From positions 37,438 through 101,437 of the forward strand of contig DATGWL010000222.1 in NCBI GenBank assembly GCA_035299505.1: a DNA stretch of 64,000 nucleotides. Direction: 5' to 3'. The notes under the pieces were generated by a model that was not told the origin of the DNA, did not search any database, and saw only the letters and a list, made by a program, of their open reading frames with translations. Shown piece after piece: positions 16,044-25,498 of the stretch. This DNA is from M3007 sp035299505. GTDB taxonomy: Bacteria; Bacteroidota; Bacteroidia; Chitinophagales; Saprospiraceae. Both the position numbers and the translations under genes were made by a program. Numbering within the stretch: position 1 is the stretch's first letter; each line of letters opens with the position of its first letter.

Positions 16044-16691
16044 ATGAAAACAAAACAACATCGAACGGAAGGAAGCCGGTATTATCCAAAACGTTATGAT
16101 TTTGATCCGGCTATGCGCAATGCCATTCTGGATGAAGGGCTGGTTTGTCATGTGGCATTTCAGCGGGAGACACAGCCCATTATTATTCCCACCGGATATT
16201 GCAGGGTAGACAATACGCTTTACCTGCATGGTTCGGTGGGAAGCCATTTTTTCATGGAAATGGCTAAAGGAATTCCGGTTTGCGTAAGTGTAACCTTGCT
16301 GGATGGTCTGGTATTGGCCCGCTCAGTGTTTAATCACTCCATGAACTACCGTTCTGTAGTGGCATTTGGCGTGACAAGACTGGTGGAAAGCGAAGAAGAG
16401 CGCTGGATGGCTGCCGAGCGCTTCACCGAACACGTTGTGCCGGGACGGTGGGCAGATGCACGTAAACCGAGTGCGAGCGACATGAAAAAAACCATGTTTA
16501 TCGCCGTAGACATCCAGGATGCATCCGTCAAATTCAGGGCACATGGCGTGGGCGACGATCCGGAAGACATGCAACTGGAAGTTTGGGCTGGTGTCATTCC
16601 ACTGCGTGTCAGCGCATTAACGCCTGAAGCAGATGAATCTGGCGTCCCTAACGTTCCTTTGCCTGCCTATCTAACTGATTATCAAAGATAA
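16044..16691 (+). CDS. NimA-like FMN-binding split-barrel protein
   Basis: 215 residues resembling the Pyridox_ox_2/NimA group: an R-Y-x-P-K-R-Y-D-F start, IIIPTGYCRVDNTLYLHGSV (47-66), SVTLLDGLVLARS (82-94) and HSMNYRSVVAFG (98-109). Such proteins bind FMN and are often the divergent target of a MocR regulator, as here. Link to vitamin B6 or flavin-dependent detoxification is inferred. The GNAT gene follows one base later, so the two are co-transcribed. Confidence 0.85.
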   Translation: MKTKQHRTEGSRYYPKRYDFDPAMRNAILDEGLVCHVAFQRETQPIIIPTGYCRVDNTLYLHGSVGSHFFMEMAKGIPVCVSVTLLDGLVLARSVFNHSMNYRSVVAFGVTRLVESEEERWMAAERFTEHVVPGRWADARKPSASDMKKTMFIAVDIQDASVKFRAHGVGDDPEDMQLEVWAGVIPLRVSALTPEADESGVPNVPLPAYLTDYQR

Positions 16692-16692
16692 T

Positions 16693-17205
16693 ATGACTTT
16701 TTTGCCCAGCACCACCGAAGATCTGGACACGATCTTTCAGTTGTACGATATGGCCATCGCCCATCAAAAAGCAGTATCCAATATGCACTGGCTGCCGTTT
16801 GACCGGGAGTTGGTGGCACAGGAAATTGCAGAGGGTCGTCAATGGAAAATTGAACTGGATGGCCAGGTAGCCTGCGTGTTTGTAGTAGCCTATCAGGATC
16901 CTGCTATTTGGGGAGAAAAAGACCGGGACCCATCCATTTACCTGCATAGGATTGTAACCCACTCCAATTTCAGAGGTCGCAACTTTGTGGGCGCCATCCT
17001 GGAATGGTCAAAAGAACATGGAAAAGCCATGGGGAAGACCTATGTAAGACTGGACACCTGGGCGGAAAACCTGAAACTCAAGGAAATCTACGAACGAAAC
17101 GGGTTTCAATTACTGGGTGTGGTAACCCCCAGCGATTTGTCGGCTTTACCGAGTCATTATTCTGGTATCAGGTTGAGTATATTTCAGGCGGAGATTCACC
17201 GCTAA
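16693..17205 (+). CDS. GNAT family N-acetyltransferase
   Basis: 170 residues with the GNAT core: substrate-side helices (1-50), strands around GQVACVFVVAY, the acetyl-CoA region IYLHRIVTHSNFRGRNFVGA (about 91-110, motif A variant RGRNFVG), and the C-terminal KEIYERNGFQLLGV. The substrate is unknown. Co-transcribed with the split-barrel gene under the MocR-type promoter. Its last codons (I-H-R-stop) lie in the first unit of a 34-base tandem repeat. Confidence 0.87.
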   Translation: MTFLPSTTEDLDTIFQLYDMAIAHQKAVSNMHWLPFDRELVAQEIAEGRQWKIELDGQVACVFVVAYQDPAIWGEKDRDPSIYLHRIVTHSNFRGRNFVGAILEWSKEHGKAMGKTYVRLDTWAENLKLKEIYERNGFQLLGVVTPSDLSALPSHYSGIRLSIFQAEIHR

Positions 17206-17384
17206 GTACGCTAAGGGCGCAAAAGTGATTTACCGCAAAGTACGCTAAGGGCGCAAAAGTGATTCACCGCGAAGTACGCTAAGTGCGCAAAAGTGATTCT
17301 CCGCTAAGTACGCTAAGTGCGCAAAATCTCCCTTCGCGCCCTTAGCGTACTTAGCGGTAAACCCCGTACTTCGCGGTGAATCAA
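17193..17384. repeat. 34-base tandem repeat with inverted end copy
   Basis: Four direct 34-base units start at 17193, 17227, 17261 and 17295 (pattern GATTCACCGCTAAGTACGCT then AAGGGCGCAAAAGT). They are followed by a reversed copy (17334-17360) and a partial second reversed copy (17361-17384). The TAA stop of the GNAT gene and the TGA stop of the convergent gene at 17381 both lie inside repeat units. There are no spacers, so this is not CRISPR. Confidence 0.92.
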
Positions 17385-17923
17385 TTTCTGGGAAGATACC
17401 AGCCAAGCCAGGCGCCTACAAGGCCCCATTGCACCACTGCATCCACGAGGTGTTCCAGCGAGTTGGTTTCAAACCAGATGCTGTTGAGGTAAGGAATGGT
17501 GAGGTAGGCCATTATGCCCACCGCAACAGATGCCTTAACGGCTGTCATCAGATCCAGAGCAGGAATTTTGGTCAACAACCAAATGAGCAGAAAAGCTACC
17601 ACCAGATCAATGGCAAAACCACGGAACATATTCATCCCCATGGCATTTTTCATGGCTTTGTGATAGGTTACTGAAGCCCAGGGTTTACCTTCATGGGCGG
17701 CCATTTCGGCCTCTACCGCTTCTCTGCTCAGAGAAGGATTTACTCCGGGCAACATATAAGTGCCTTCTTCCGTGAGGTTTTGGCTCAGCGCCTCCAGGAT
17801 TTTATCCTGATTGGGCGTGTAGCCATACTCGGATTTGTGGATAGGCACCAGTGCCCAGGAAACAAATTGCCAGATAAACAGGATCAGGCCACCTACGATT
17901 GTTGCGACTAGTTGTTTTTTCAT
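17381..17923 (-). CDS. Membrane protein of unknown function
   Basis: 180 residues. An N-terminal helix (about 5-27) is followed by an exported region (30-95, containing YGYTPNQDKILEAL and YMLPGVNPSLSREAV). Three more helices follow (about 100-120, 128-148 and 160-177). I do not recognise the family. The layout, one helix, a 65-residue loop and three helices, is also seen in uncharacterised Bacteroidota proteins. Its stop codon lies in the neighbouring tandem repeat. Confidence 0.75.
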   Translation of the reverse strand: MKKQLVATIVGGLILFIWQFVSWALVPIHKSEYGYTPNQDKILEALSQNLTEEGTYMLPGVNPSLSREAVEAEMAAHEGKPWASVTYHKAMKNAMGMNMFRGFAIDLVVAFLLIWLLTKIPALDLMTAVKASVAVGIMAYLTIPYLNSIWFETNSLEHLVDAVVQWGLVGAWLGWYLPRN

Positions 17924-18027
17924 GTTCTTTTATTTTGATGTAATTGAACATGCGAATATAAAAGAATGCAATCAATTGCGTTATTAAATATCCACAACAA
18001 CCTGACAAGCCCGGTAATGGTTTGTCT

Positions 18028-19113
18028 TCATGCTGTAACTGCCGCTGAAAACTGATGAATTTGCGCTAAATCGCCCAGAACAACAATGTGCATATCTGGC
18101 ATCAGTACCGTGTGGCGCCCCGGATTCAATTCATATCGACCGTCGGCATAGCGCAATGCAATAATGGGTAAAGTGGAATCTTCGAGCATGCCTCCTTCGG
18201 CAATACTGCGCAAATGGTAGTTGGGCTTCAGCCTGGAAACCGGAATTTCTTCAAACACTACCCTGCTGGTACCCATATTGGAAATCAGGTTGAAAAACTC
18301 CACCAGATCTGGTTTATTGATCAAGGTGGCCATATAAAAACCTCCAATTCGCTCCGGCATGACCACATGATTGGCCCCGGCCCGCCGAAGTTTTGTTTCA
18401 TCCTCTGCACTGTTCAAACGACTGATAATCTTCAAGGATGGATTAAGTTGCCGGGCCGACATCACCACGAAAACATTGCTGGCATCCACCGGAAGGGTTA
18501 CTACCAGCGAACTTGCACGTTCTATACCAGCTTCCTGGAGGACTTCATCTCTGGTGGCATCGCCGCGCAGGAAAAGATAAGAGGTATCGCGGCGCAGTTG
18601 CTCCAGTTTATCGGGGTCTGTTTCAATCACCACAAAAGGCAGATTTTCTTTGGCCAATTCTTTGCAAACCTCTGTGGCGTGGCGGCCAAACCCACAGATT
18701 ATAGTATGCTTTTGTAGTTTTTTTATGCGCTCCATCATTTTAAAATCCAGGAAAAAAGCATGAATGTCATCATCAGTTAAAATGCTGGTAATGGTTGAAA
18801 TGGCGTAAGCAAAAAAACCGATGTTGAAGATAATCAGGAAAGAAGTAAAGATCCGGCCGCTATGGCTCAGGGGAATAACCTCACCAAAGCCTACAGTAGA
18901 GAGGGTAACCAGGCTCATGTAATAGGCATCAAACCAGGTGGTATGCTCAATGATGCGGTAGCCAATGGCGCCTATAAGTACTGCCAGTATCAATACGCCA
19001 ACGGCAGTACGCAAGCGGCGCACAGCATGTTGGAAATGCTCCAGGCGGTTTCGCTGGGTGAAACGAACCTCCCGGGTTTCCAGCAAACGAAGCAAATGAA
19101 TCAGGTAATTCAT
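18028..19113 (-). CDS. Potassium channel with RCK/TrkA domain
   Basis: 361 residues. Two membrane helices (about 38-56 and 85-108) flank a pore loop with selectivity filter TVGFGE (73-78; the common form is TVGYGD). The cytoplasmic part is a TrkA-N/RCK domain starting IICGFGRHATEVC (Rossmann GxGxxA at about 140), followed by a TrkA-C-like domain (about 275-355). This is the Kch/MthK layout of ligand-gated K+ channels in the inner membrane. The Y-to-F and D-to-E changes in the filter are seen in some relatives and should still conduct K+. Confidence 0.92.
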   Translation of the reverse strand: MNYLIHLLRLLETREVRFTQRNRLEHFQHAVRRLRTAVGVLILAVLIGAIGYRIIEHTTWFDAYYMSLVTLSTVGFGEVIPLSHSGRIFTSFLIIFNIGFFAYAISTITSILTDDDIHAFFLDFKMMERIKKLQKHTIICGFGRHATEVCKELAKENLPFVVIETDPDKLEQLRRDTSYLFLRGDATRDEVLQEAGIERASSLVVTLPVDASNVFVVMSARQLNPSLKIISRLNSAEDETKLRRAGANHVVMPERIGGFYMATLINKPDLVEFFNLISNMGTSRVVFEEIPVSRLKPNYHLRSIAEGGMLEDSTLPIIALRYADGRYELNPGRHTVLMPDMHIVVLGDLAQIHQFSAAVTA

Positions 19114-19241
19114 CCGTCTAAGGTATCACAAAAGCCGGCACAATGCTAAAGAATCCAGATCAGCGCCGGAATTGATTTTGCTATTAGTCTCCCTGCAAAA
19201 ATGGTTTGGGGACGCAAACCTCCTCCTCTTTCGCAGGAAGT

Positions 19242-20927
19242 CTATTGCTTGGTTGTATCCCTGGCGGCAGCTTTGCGCTGAGATTGCATCGACTCAAGTT
19301 TATGCAGTGTTTCCCGCTTCAGCGATGGTTTTTTGCTCAAAATCTGCTCCAGTTTATCGCGTTTGGTAGGCTCAGGAAATTTCTGAATAAACTGCTCCGA
19401 CTGGATTTGCGTGGGGTTTTCTTCCATCTTTTTCAAATAGGCTTCCTCCAGCTTCGGCTGTACCTTACTGAATACTTCCGGGCGAGTACGGGCAGCCGTT
19501 TCAACCTCATCCAGTCGTCTGGTATCCGGGAAATCACGCAGATAAGCATCTATTTTTGATTCGGTGGGTTGTTTGCGCACCGAACTTACATATGCTTCCT
19601 CCAGGGCTTCCTGCAGCTCTTGGCGCTTATCAGTGCGGCTTTCTGCGGCTGCTTTTAGCTCGCTGAGTCGCTCGGATTCTGGGAAATTGTCCACAAATTG
19701 CCGGATTTTGGTCTGATCCGGGTTTTCGCGGATATTTTCTATAGACCTGGTTTCCAGCGAGGCTATTTTTCTGCTTACCTGAGCCCGATACACACCCCGT
19801 TCTTTGTATCGCTCCTGATACGCGCGCAGGTCGGCCAGGTTTTCACTCCGTTCTGCCCGCAAATAATAGGCTTGTTCTGCAAAACTGCTTTGAGGGTGTT
19901 TTTCAATGAATGCAGCGTAAGCCTCAGGCGTATCCTGAATATAATGGGCATTCACCCAGGCCGGAATATCGGGGGCAAAAGCCCAGGTAGCAGCTGGCAC
20001 CAGCACCAAAAAGCCCAAAAACAAAGCCAGGGCACGAAGGCTCCGATTACCCCTTTGGGCTGAGACTGGAGCGGCCGGCGAGGGCATTACCGCAGGTGAA
20101 GGCGCCGGGGGGGGCATACTTTTGGCGCTTTCAAACAAGGCTCCCGGTCCATCGGCATACCCATTCAAACCAAAGGTTTGTCCGCTGGGTTTGAAATTCC
20201 CGTCAGACGCTTCCGTGAGCTGTCGCTCCGCAACTTCCGCCAGGATGGTTACATTTTCCATCAGGGTTACTTCCCTGGGTATAGGTTCCTGGAAACCAGG
20301 CACTATCTCCATGATCGATACTTTCACCAGCAATTGGTGTACACCTTCCCGTAGTGGCGTGACCTGAAAATTCCATTCGGTATACCCCGTTTCTTTAATT
20401 AACTGAGTACGGGCATTCAAAGCTGAAATCTGAAATGCTCCACCTTCCGGGTCAAGCAATTCGGCACTCATTACATCCGATATTTCTACCCTGGATTTCA
20501 CCTCTACATGCTCATCCAACAGGATATTGTCCAAGATCGCGTCTTCATCCACGGCCACACGTACCACACAGCGGGTGGGCTTTTGAATCTGCATTACGCC
20601 CGGTACCCGGTACAATACGCTGCCGGTTTTGGCTGACGCCGTTTTGCTTGCGGGAGCAGGTGGCGCAAAATCCTCCTCCTGCAAGCCTGCCAACAGATCA
20701 AAACAATCCGCCGATACCTGATCCACTTTTCTCTGGTATTCCTCAAAGGAAATAGTGTTCCGGAAGCGTTCTTTGTTGGCCGCGTTCAAACGGGCTACAA
20801 GGGCAGAAACAATCCGGTATGTTTCGGAATTATCCGGAAGCGCTGCCAGAAATGCCTGTAGCGCTTCGGGGAGTTTCCCTTCACGGATTTGAGCCTCCAG
20901 ATTATGGCGTAATTCGGCGATTTGCAT
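19242..20927 (-). CDS. EAD11-like domain protein with beta domain, one membrane helix and repeats
   Basis: 561 residues. Residues 1-82 match the pattern of effector-associated domain 11: REGKLPEAL, LVARLN, then TISFEEYQRKVDQV and an FDLL end. EADs are adaptor domains that join STAND, protease and other effectors in bacterial conflict systems. Residues 104-235 form a beta-rich domain (VLYRVPGVMQIQKPTRC, YTEWNFQVTPLREG). A Pro/Ala linker (270-290) and a single membrane helix (297-316) follow. The outer part carries three imperfect repeats of about 51 residues with NPT...F...FPE/D-x-x-R (402-420, 453-470, 504-521). EAD and beta assignments rest on remembered patterns; function is unknown. The next gene upstream on the same strand ends 8 bases away, so the two may be co-transcribed. 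Confidence 0.75.
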   Translation of the reverse strand: MQIAELRHNLEAQIREGKLPEALQAFLAALPDNSETYRIVSALVARLNAANKERFRNTISFEEYQRKVDQVSADCFDLLAGLQEEDFAPPAPASKTASAKTGSVLYRVPGVMQIQKPTRCVVRVAVDEDAILDNILLDEHVEVKSRVEISDVMSAELLDPEGGAFQISALNARTQLIKETGYTEWNFQVTPLREGVHQLLVKVSIMEIVPGFQEPIPREVTLMENVTILAEVAERQLTEASDGNFKPSGQTFGLNGYADGPGALFESAKSMPPPAPSPAVMPSPAAPVSAQRGNRSLRALALFLGFLVLVPAATWAFAPDIPAWVNAHYIQDTPEAYAAFIEKHPQSSFAEQAYYLRAERSENLADLRAYQERYKERGVYRAQVSRKIASLETRSIENIRENPDQTKIRQFVDNFPESERLSELKAAAESRTDKRQELQEALEEAYVSSVRKQPTESKIDAYLRDFPDTRRLDEVETAARTRPEVFSKVQPKLEEAYLKKMEENPTQIQSEQFIQKFPEPTKRDKLEQILSKKPSLKRETLHKLESMQSQRKAAARDTTKQ

Positions 20928-20935
20928 GATCGGGT

Positions 20936-22831
20936 TTATTGCTTGATGACCTGGAATGTTTTGAGGGCATTCCCGGATCGAAGACTAAGCGTATAGATGC
21001 CCGAAGGCAAATCTGTCAAATCTGCCTGGTACACACCGGTAATCTGTTCATGCAGGAGCAATTGCCCCATGGTGTTGTGCAGGCATATATCTGCAGGGTT
21101 GGATGCATCGCAGGCCGTGAGCACAGTAATTTTCCCGGTAGTCGGATTAGGGAAAATACTGGCCTGATCCAGCACTCCAGGCTCTTCAGCCGACGAAGAC
21201 ATAACGATGACCTGTTGCGTCAGGGTGTCGGCAAAAGCGGGGCCGCAGCTGGTTTTAGCAATGAGGGTTACGTTGTAAACCCCGCCGGCGGCATAGGTAT
21301 GTGTTGGATTGATGGACGCGCTGGTACCGCCGTCGCCAAAATTCCATTGGTATTGGGTAGCATCCGTGGAAAGGTTGTTGAATTCCACAGTGAGGTTGTT
21401 GGCGGTAAAATCAAAAAAGGCGCCAGCCCTGTTCAAGGCAAATGTGTCTGAAATACCTGTACAGCCTTTGGCATCCAGCACCTGAATGGCATAAAGTCCT
21501 GGTTGTGTAGGGAAATAAACGCCCTGATTGGCGCCTTGAATGGGTTGACCTTCGTAATACCATTGGAACGCCACTGCCGTAACATTCAAGGTGGCAGCCA
21601 GCGCACAGTTTTGATAAACAATACCTACTTCAACTCCCGGAGTGGCAATAATAATGTCAGATTGCGTAAAATCTACCTGATTATCGGGGATAGCTCCCAT
21701 ATAGGCAAAACGCCCGGGATCCAGCTCCAGCACATCGCGCAACACCACCGGATTGGTGGGATCTACAGATGCGGCGGCAACAAAGATGGTATTGGCAAAT
21801 TCATAAGCCTGTGCAAAGGCCAGGGTTGGCAATCCGGGAAACAGCTCCGCGCCTTGTCCAACAACAGTAAACAAGCCGGGATTGTCCTGGTGTGAAAGAA
21901 TGGAAAAATACTGCTGATTCCCCGGAGCCGAAGCAAAGGCAGTATCCAGCAGCGCTCCGTCAGGGCTAACGAGCGCAAAAAAGCCATCTTGTGCGCGTTG
22001 TGCATCGCCGCCATACAAGGTGCCAGCCAGCATATAATTACCGGAAGCATTACTCTGTTGCACCCCGGCAATGGTGGCTACACCGTTGTTGGAGTCAAGT
22101 TCCTGCGGAATTTCCACCTGCCATTGTTTTGCGCCCGACTCGTCTATTTTTATCAGCCACAATACATTGTCGGCTTTTTCATTGGGATCAAAGGGATTGC
22201 CGAATATGCTGTGGCCCGACAAAACAAACTGACCATCAGAAGCTTTGATGATTCGGCCTGTTACATCCAGTCCTATATTGAAGATAGCAGGAGCGGCCAC
22301 CGGTTGAAGCGTATTGGCATCTACTTTTTGTACAAAAATATCAGAAAAATCCAGTCCAGGCAATTCCACCTCGCCCAATACCATCAGGGCCCCTGAGTTG
22401 CTCAGCGCCAGAGAATGGCTTTGAGCTGCTTTATTTTGGATGAGGAAATGTCCGGATGTAATTTCCGTTAAACCCGATGTGGCTTTGAGCAAAAAAACCC
22501 TATTCAGTGTATCTGTTGCTGTAGCAATAATGGCGCGGCCAGCCGCTACCAGATTGCCATCAGGCAGCTCCACCACATCGAAAAATTCTGCACTGCCGGG
22601 CACAACCTGTTTTTCCAGTGTAGCCAGCAGATTACCCAGGCAGTCTGTTTTATGCATGACAGCGTTATTGCCTATGAAGCCAACGGTGATGAAGGAACCA
22701 TCCGAAAGGGCTATCATACGGCTACCCTGGTTATCGATCAACGGCGTACCGATTTGAACAAATCCCTGGGCGAATAAGGAATGCTGGAATACAAAAGTGA
22801 GGAGCAGGAGAAGGTAAGTGTTGCGTTTCAT
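20936..22831 (-). CDS. Secreted PKD-domain protein with T9SS sorting domain
   Basis: 631 residues: signal peptide (1-21, HSLFAQ); a region of short beta repeats resembling a propeller (25-400, e.g. IALSDGSFITVGFIG, VELPDGNLVAAG); an Ig-like segment (about 415-465); a PKD domain with YQWNFGDGGTSASINPTHTY near 500; and a T9SS type A sorting domain (IFPNPTTGKITVL ... LPSGIYTLSLRSG, last 75 residues). It should be exported and attached to the cell surface. No enzyme motif is visible. Confidence 0.88.
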   Translation of the reverse strand: MKRNTYLLLLLTFVFQHSLFAQGFVQIGTPLIDNQGSRMIALSDGSFITVGFIGNNAVMHKTDCLGNLLATLEKQVVPGSAEFFDVVELPDGNLVAAGRAIIATATDTLNRVFLLKATSGLTEITSGHFLIQNKAAQSHSLALSNSGALMVLGEVELPGLDFSDIFVQKVDANTLQPVAAPAIFNIGLDVTGRIIKASDGQFVLSGHSIFGNPFDPNEKADNVLWLIKIDESGAKQWQVEIPQELDSNNGVATIAGVQQSNASGNYMLAGTLYGGDAQRAQDGFFALVSPDGALLDTAFASAPGNQQYFSILSHQDNPGLFTVVGQGAELFPGLPTLAFAQAYEFANTIFVAAASVDPTNPVVLRDVLELDPGRFAYMGAIPDNQVDFTQSDIIIATPGVEVGIVYQNCALAATLNVTAVAFQWYYEGQPIQGANQGVYFPTQPGLYAIQVLDAKGCTGISDTFALNRAGAFFDFTANNLTVEFNNLSTDATQYQWNFGDGGTSASINPTHTYAAGGVYNVTLIAKTSCGPAFADTLTQQVIVMSSSAEEPGVLDQASIFPNPTTGKITVLTACDASNPADICLHNTMGQLLLHEQITGVYQADLTDLPSGIYTLSLRSGNALKTFQVIKQ

Positions 22832-22950
22832 GTTTTATAAGCTGATTTGGATTGTAGACTGCCTGCCAAAGTGGTTTGGAGGCAGGGAGGTTAATACCCG
22901 AATGCCGGGTATCTCCAAAGAAGTCGATCCACGCACGAATTTGTTACCGC

Positions 22951-24606
22951 TTACAAACCTTTTCGCAATCTGGCTACCGGAATATTGAGTTGCTCACGAT
23001 ACTTGGCAACAGTTCGACGGGCAATATTGTATCCTTTTTTAAGCAGAATAGACTTGAGTTTTTCATCAGAAAGCGGTCTGCGCTTGTGTTCTTCTCCAAT
23101 GACTTCGGCCAGAATTTTCTTTACCTCCAGGGTTGATACTTCTTCACCATCCTGTGTACTCAAGCTTTCGGAGAAAAACTCTTTGAGGCGTTTGGTGCCA
23201 AATTCTGTTTGAACATATTTGGAATTGGCCACCCGGCTCACCGTAGAGATATCCAGCAGGGTCACATCGGCAATATCTTTCAGAATCATGGGTTTGATCT
23301 TTTTCTGATCGCCGGTGAGGAAATACTCTTCCTGATGTTTGAGGATAGCGCCCATGGTAAGCATCATGGTTTGCTGGCGCTGCTTGATGGCATCAATGAA
23401 CCACTTGGCAGAATCAATTTTCTGCTTGATGAATAATACGGCTTCCTTTTCTTTCTTATTGGCCCTTTTGCCATTCCGGCCTTCATGAAAAGCCTTTAGC
23501 ATATCCCTATACTGGTCGTTGATGCGCAAATCAGGGGCATTTCGGGCATTGAGGGTTAGTTCCAGTTCGCCATCTCTGTTTTGCACAATGAAATCAGGCA
23601 CTACATAATTGAGCGCCCGGTCACTTTTGCTGGCAAAACCACTGGCTGGTTTTGGATTGAGTTTCAGGATTTCGTTGATGGCATCACGCAGATCTTCTTC
23701 ATCTATACCCAGCTGGCGACAAAGCTTGGGATAGTGTTTCTTAGTAAACTCGTCAAAATACTGGTCAATAATGCGCAGCGCTATTTGCACCACGGTTTTT
23801 TCCTGCAGGGAGAGTGAGTCATCATCCTGCCGGAGCCTGTGTTGCAATTGCAACAGCAAACACTCCCTCAGGTCGCGCGCGCCTACGCCAGGCGGGTCGA
23901 AGCGCTGAATTCTTTGCAGGATTTGGCGTATTTCTTTTTCGTGGGTACTGATGTTCTGGCTGAACAACAGATCATCCACCATAGCCGATGGTTCCCGGCG
24001 CAGGTAGCCGTCATCGTCGATGGAACCAATAATTTGCAGGGCAATGGCTTGCTCCCGATCGTCTTCCAGTTTGAGCAGGCCCAGCTGTTGCTCCAGATAC
24101 TCGTGGAAGGTATTTTCAAACGCCAGTGGCGCTTGTTTATCGTCCTGATCATCCCCACGTCCCTCTTCACGGGTTTTGTAGGTAGATGGGTCGTCTTCAA
24201 TAAAATCAATCAGGTAATCATCCAGATCCGGGCCATCGTCTTCGCGCAGGCTGACGCTTTCTTCTTCGTCGGCGTAATCATCAGCGGCATCCCGGTCAAT
24301 ATCTTCTATGATTTCACCACCATCGCTTCCGCCATCGTCTTCTGTTTGGCCACTCTCTGCTTTTTGTTCCCGCTCGTAGTAACTCAGATCGGCATCAGAC
24401 AGGTCCATATCGCTGAGTCCTTCGGTGAGATCAGCTGTTTCATCCCCTTCTTCCAGTGCTGGATTGGCTTCAAGTTCCTCCTGAATACGTTGTTCGAGCG
24501 TAGCCGTGGGAATTTGCAGCAGTTTCATGAGTTGAATCTGCTGTGGGGAGAGTTTTTGTTGAAGTTTCTGCGAAAGCGATTGCTTCGGGCCGAAAGAAGA
24601 TGCCAT
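22951..24606 (-). CDS. rpoN: RNA polymerase sigma-54 factor
   Basis: 551 residues from the ATG at 24606. An in-frame start 63 bases further upstream adds residues that do not fit the family. Region I is glutamine/leucine rich (LSPQQIQLMKLLQIPTATLE), followed by the long acidic region II (about 50-155), the core-binding region, and the C-terminal RpoN box ARRTVAKYRE just before the end. It directs core polymerase to -24/-12 promoters and needs an AAA+ activator, none of which is in the window. A candidate -24/-12 promoter occurs at 44944. Confidence 0.96.
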   Translation of the reverse strand: MASSFGPKQSLSQKLQQKLSPQQIQLMKLLQIPTATLEQRIQEELEANPALEEGDETADLTEGLSDMDLSDADLSYYEREQKAESGQTEDDGGSDGGEIIEDIDRDAADDYADEEESVSLREDDGPDLDDYLIDFIEDDPSTYKTREEGRGDDQDDKQAPLAFENTFHEYLEQQLGLLKLEDDREQAIALQIIGSIDDDGYLRREPSAMVDDLLFSQNISTHEKEIRQILQRIQRFDPPGVGARDLRECLLLQLQHRLRQDDDSLSLQEKTVVQIALRIIDQYFDEFTKKHYPKLCRQLGIDEEDLRDAINEILKLNPKPASGFASKSDRALNYVVPDFIVQNRDGELELTLNARNAPDLRINDQYRDMLKAFHEGRNGKRANKKEKEAVLFIKQKIDSAKWFIDAIKQRQQTMMLTMGAILKHQEEYFLTGDQKKIKPMILKDIADVTLLDISTVSRVANSKYVQTEFGTKRLKEFFSESLSTQDGEEVSTLEVKKILAEVIGEEHKRRPLSDEKLKSILLKKGYNIARRTVAKYREQLNIPVARLRKGL

Positions 24607-24883
24607 GGAAAGGGTTGGGATGTTTTCGATTAGTTGTCTTGGAGCTCTCCACAACACCGGGCTGTGCAAACGGCCTTCACAAAAAAAAGGCCAAATTTGC
24701 GCGAGGAGCGGGTAGCGCGGTCAGACATCGGTTGGTTTGACAAAAAAATTGATTATAAAATTCAGATAATCAATGCTTTATATGAATAAAAAGCGCCTGG
24801 CTAATCCAAAAATAAAGCAAAAATTATTGGCAAGGATACGGCAATTCCCGGATTTTCAAAAGCAGTTTAACATTCTTTCCTTG

Positions 24884-25399
24884 TTAAAAAAGCGCACCCT
24901 GCTCGGCATACTTAACTGGGTTTTCGTGCCTCAGCAGCATCATTTTGGTGTCCAGTCCGTAGAAATACCCCCTGAGCTCGCCGGCTTTCCCAATTACCCT
25001 ATGACAGGGTACAACAATGGCAATGGGGTTGCTGCGGTTGGCCATACCCACGGCGCGCACAGCAGCCGGGTTGCCCAGTTGTTCAGCAATGGCGGAATAA
25101 GAGGTGGTTTTGCCGTAAGGGATTTTGAGCAAAGCAGCCCAAACCTGCCGGTGAAACTCAGGCGCACCGCCCCAATCCAGCTTCACCTCAAATACTTCCC
25201 TGGCGCCAGCAAAGTACTCAGCCAACTGCCGGGCACACTCCGCCACCGGATGGTGCTCCAGCATAACTGCCTGCTCCTGAATACCAGGCTCGAGCGCTTC
25301 CGACTGGTTTTCGCACAGTTTCAGCGATTGAACCCCTAATTCGCTGCCGATGATTTCCATCCGGCCAATGGGAGTGGGTATGATGTATCGTATCAGCAT
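24884..25399 (-). CDS. ogt: Methylated-DNA-protein cysteine S-methyltransferase
   Basis: 171 residues. N-terminal ribonuclease-H-like domain (1-78), then the DNA-binding HTH domain with the active site IVVPCHRVIG (C132) and arginine R116 in AVRAVGMANRSNP. It repairs O6-alkylguanine by transferring the alkyl group to C132. The segment after the active site reads RGYFYGLDTK instead of the usual GYAGGL-x-x-K, a mild change near the substrate pocket. A heptamer tandem repeat starts three bases before the start codon. Confidence 0.94.
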   Translation of the reverse strand: MLIRYIIPTPIGRMEIIGSELGVQSLKLCENQSEALEPGIQEQAVMLEHHPVAECARQLAEYFAGAREVFEVKLDWGGAPEFHRQVWAALLKIPYGKTTSYSAIAEQLGNPAAVRAVGMANRSNPIAIVVPCHRVIGKAGELRGYFYGLDTKMMLLRHENPVKYAEQGALF

Positions 25400-25402
25400 A
25401 TG

Positions 25403-25480
25403 ACGGTGGACGGTGGACGGCCTACGGTGGACGGTGGACGGCCTACGGTGGACGGTGGACGGTGGACGGTAGACGGGGGG
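25403..25480. repeat. Heptamer tandem repeat (CGGTGGA/CGGCCTA)
   Basis: About eleven units of seven bases: CGGTGGA, CGGCCTA and CGGTAGA. It fills most of the gap between the ogt start and the end of the DUF3298 gene. The same three heptamers recur at 51996-52035 (opposite orientation) and at 63848-64000. Confidence 0.92.
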
Positions 25481-25498
25481 AGGGGGACCCGTCGCCAG

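Noticed and set aside
17193..17384. CRISPR array
   Set aside because: The 34-base units are directly adjacent with no spacers, the array turns over into reversed copies, and there are no cas genes.
24607..24669. Upstream start of rpoN
   Set aside because: The added residues do not resemble sigma-54 region I, whereas the ATG at 24606 does.
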